Origin: an uncultured Acetatifactor sp.
GTDB taxonomy: Bacteria; Bacillota; Clostridia; Lachnospirales; Lachnospiraceae
NCBI GenBank assembly: GCA_949840885.1
Contig: CATKYJ010000042.1
Coordinates: forward strand, 1-39,906
Direction: 5' to 3'
Length of the DNA: 39,906 bases
A program made the translations under genes and the position numbers. The notes beneath the pieces are model-generated. The model searched no databases. It saw only the letters and a program-made list of their open reading frames with translations, and was not told the DNA's origin. This document shows, piece by piece, positions 39,611-39,906 of the stretch (positions are counted from its first letter, which is position 1; each line of letters begins with the position of its first letter).

Positions 39611-39723
39611 TCTTTGTTGTTTCTAACTATTTTTATTTAAGTTTTGTGCAAATACACGCCGTTTTTTACTTCAATTACATCAATTATTTTGGTTTACTGA
39701 TTTTCTGTTGCCAAAATGTTGCC
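39611..39723. repeat. Right copy of the 113-bp direct repeat
   Basis: This copy begins 95 bp upstream of the antitoxin start codon and matches 38891-39003 in the same orientation at an offset of exactly 720 bp. The TTGCC-AAAATG-TTGCC end is identical in both. About 35 bp further on, the transposase fragment begins. Confidence 0.75.
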
Positions 39724-39758
39724 ATCTTTTTAATATTATATTGTTGGTTTTATTTTGA

Positions 39759-39906
39759 ATAACGGGTTTTCAACACTTCAAGACAAACTTTTCCGGCAGG
39801 CCCATCAACCACAGACTGCCAGAGCGCATCAGGGCACATTTCCTGGTCTGCTATACGGCACTGCTGGTATACCGCCTGCTGGAAGCAAAGCTGGACGACC
39901 AGGATA
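39759..39906 (+). pseudogene. Truncated IS1634/IS4-like transposase (runs off the window)
   Basis: The plus strand is open from 39759 to the window end and encodes FKTNFSGRPINHRLPERI followed by RAHFLVCYTALLVYRLLE, which matches the C-terminal part of IS1634-type DDE transposases (RPVY...RIxAHFLxCFxALLxYRLLE). The N-terminal and central catalytic parts are absent; a TGA stop and AT-rich unrelated sequence lie immediately before. The abrupt change to GC-rich sequence marks the junction. The 3' end is outside the window. Confidence 0.7.

Noticed and set aside
1..39906. CRISPR array, tRNA or rRNA genes
   Set aside because: No regularly spaced identical repeats and no tRNA- or rRNA-like conserved segments were seen by eye; a tRNAscan-SE or barrnap run would be decisive.

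Overview
The window looks like a chromosomal segment of a gut Firmicute, most likely a Lachnospiraceae (Clostridium cluster XIVa) member. The reasons are strong GGAGG-type ribosome-binding sites, sigma-A promoters of the TTGACA-17-TATAAT type, an Lpl-type sugar transporter with a membrane-bound AraC/YesN-like sensor regulator, the UgpC/MsmK ATPase next to a PucR/CdaR-like regulator, a YesL (DUF624) protein, a split transketolase and several Lachnospiraceae-type hypothetical proteins. Codons of the housekeeping part are GC-rich at third positions; from about 33.9 kb onward many genes are clearly AT-rich. No tRNA, rRNA or CRISPR array was seen.

Layout. Positions 1-800 hold the first codons of a minus-strand gene and, upstream of it, a gene-poor stretch with a good promoter, an 11-codon ORF and an intrinsic terminator (a candidate leader or small RNA). 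Positions 801-4571 are a minus-strand series: acyltransferase, flavin reductase, SGNH esterase, polysaccharide deacetylase. Positions 4582-10856 form a sugar-uptake locus: a plus-strand AraC-type sensor regulator converging on two permeases and a lipoprotein binding protein; a TATAATAGAAT-like motif recurs in all three promoter regions. No ATPase is present there; a generic MsmK/UgpC ATPase lies at 14.9-16.0 kb. The SRP RNA gene (ffs) and a PflX-like radical SAM protein follow at 11.0-12.2 kb. Positions 12.2-22.4 kb carry a DUF6128-like protein behind an SD-sequestering hairpin, the regulator/ATPase/YesL group, an acetyltransferase, a lipase-like hydrolase, MetG, an unknown protein and Rpe. 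Positions 22.5-30 kb carry a PGRP-type amidase, an SDR protein and, from a strong promoter at 29.87 kb, a pentose operon: FGGY kinase, L-ribulose-5-phosphate 4-epimerase and the two transketolase halves. A DUF885 metallopeptidase is divergent from it.

From 31.9 kb to the end the window is an accessory region of small genes: a membrane-anchored Mrr-like nuclease, acetyltransferases, DUF2200, DUF1801, DUF1905, DUF5655 and DUF6756-like proteins, a methyltransferase, an XRE regulator, a DUF3795 protein and a RelB/YoeB toxin-antitoxin pair. It holds many decayed copies of its own genes. Two segments (34.86-34.96 and 36.12-36.22 kb) are remnants of a duplicated DUF1801-DUF5655 unit in which each copy kept a different gene. 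About 400 bp at 36.15-36.60 kb contain four gene fragments side by side. The toxin-antitoxin pair sits between two 113-bp direct repeats (11 mismatches by hand count). The window ends inside a truncated IS1634/IS4-like transposase. This region is probably repeatedly rearranged by gain, duplication and deletion of small gene units.
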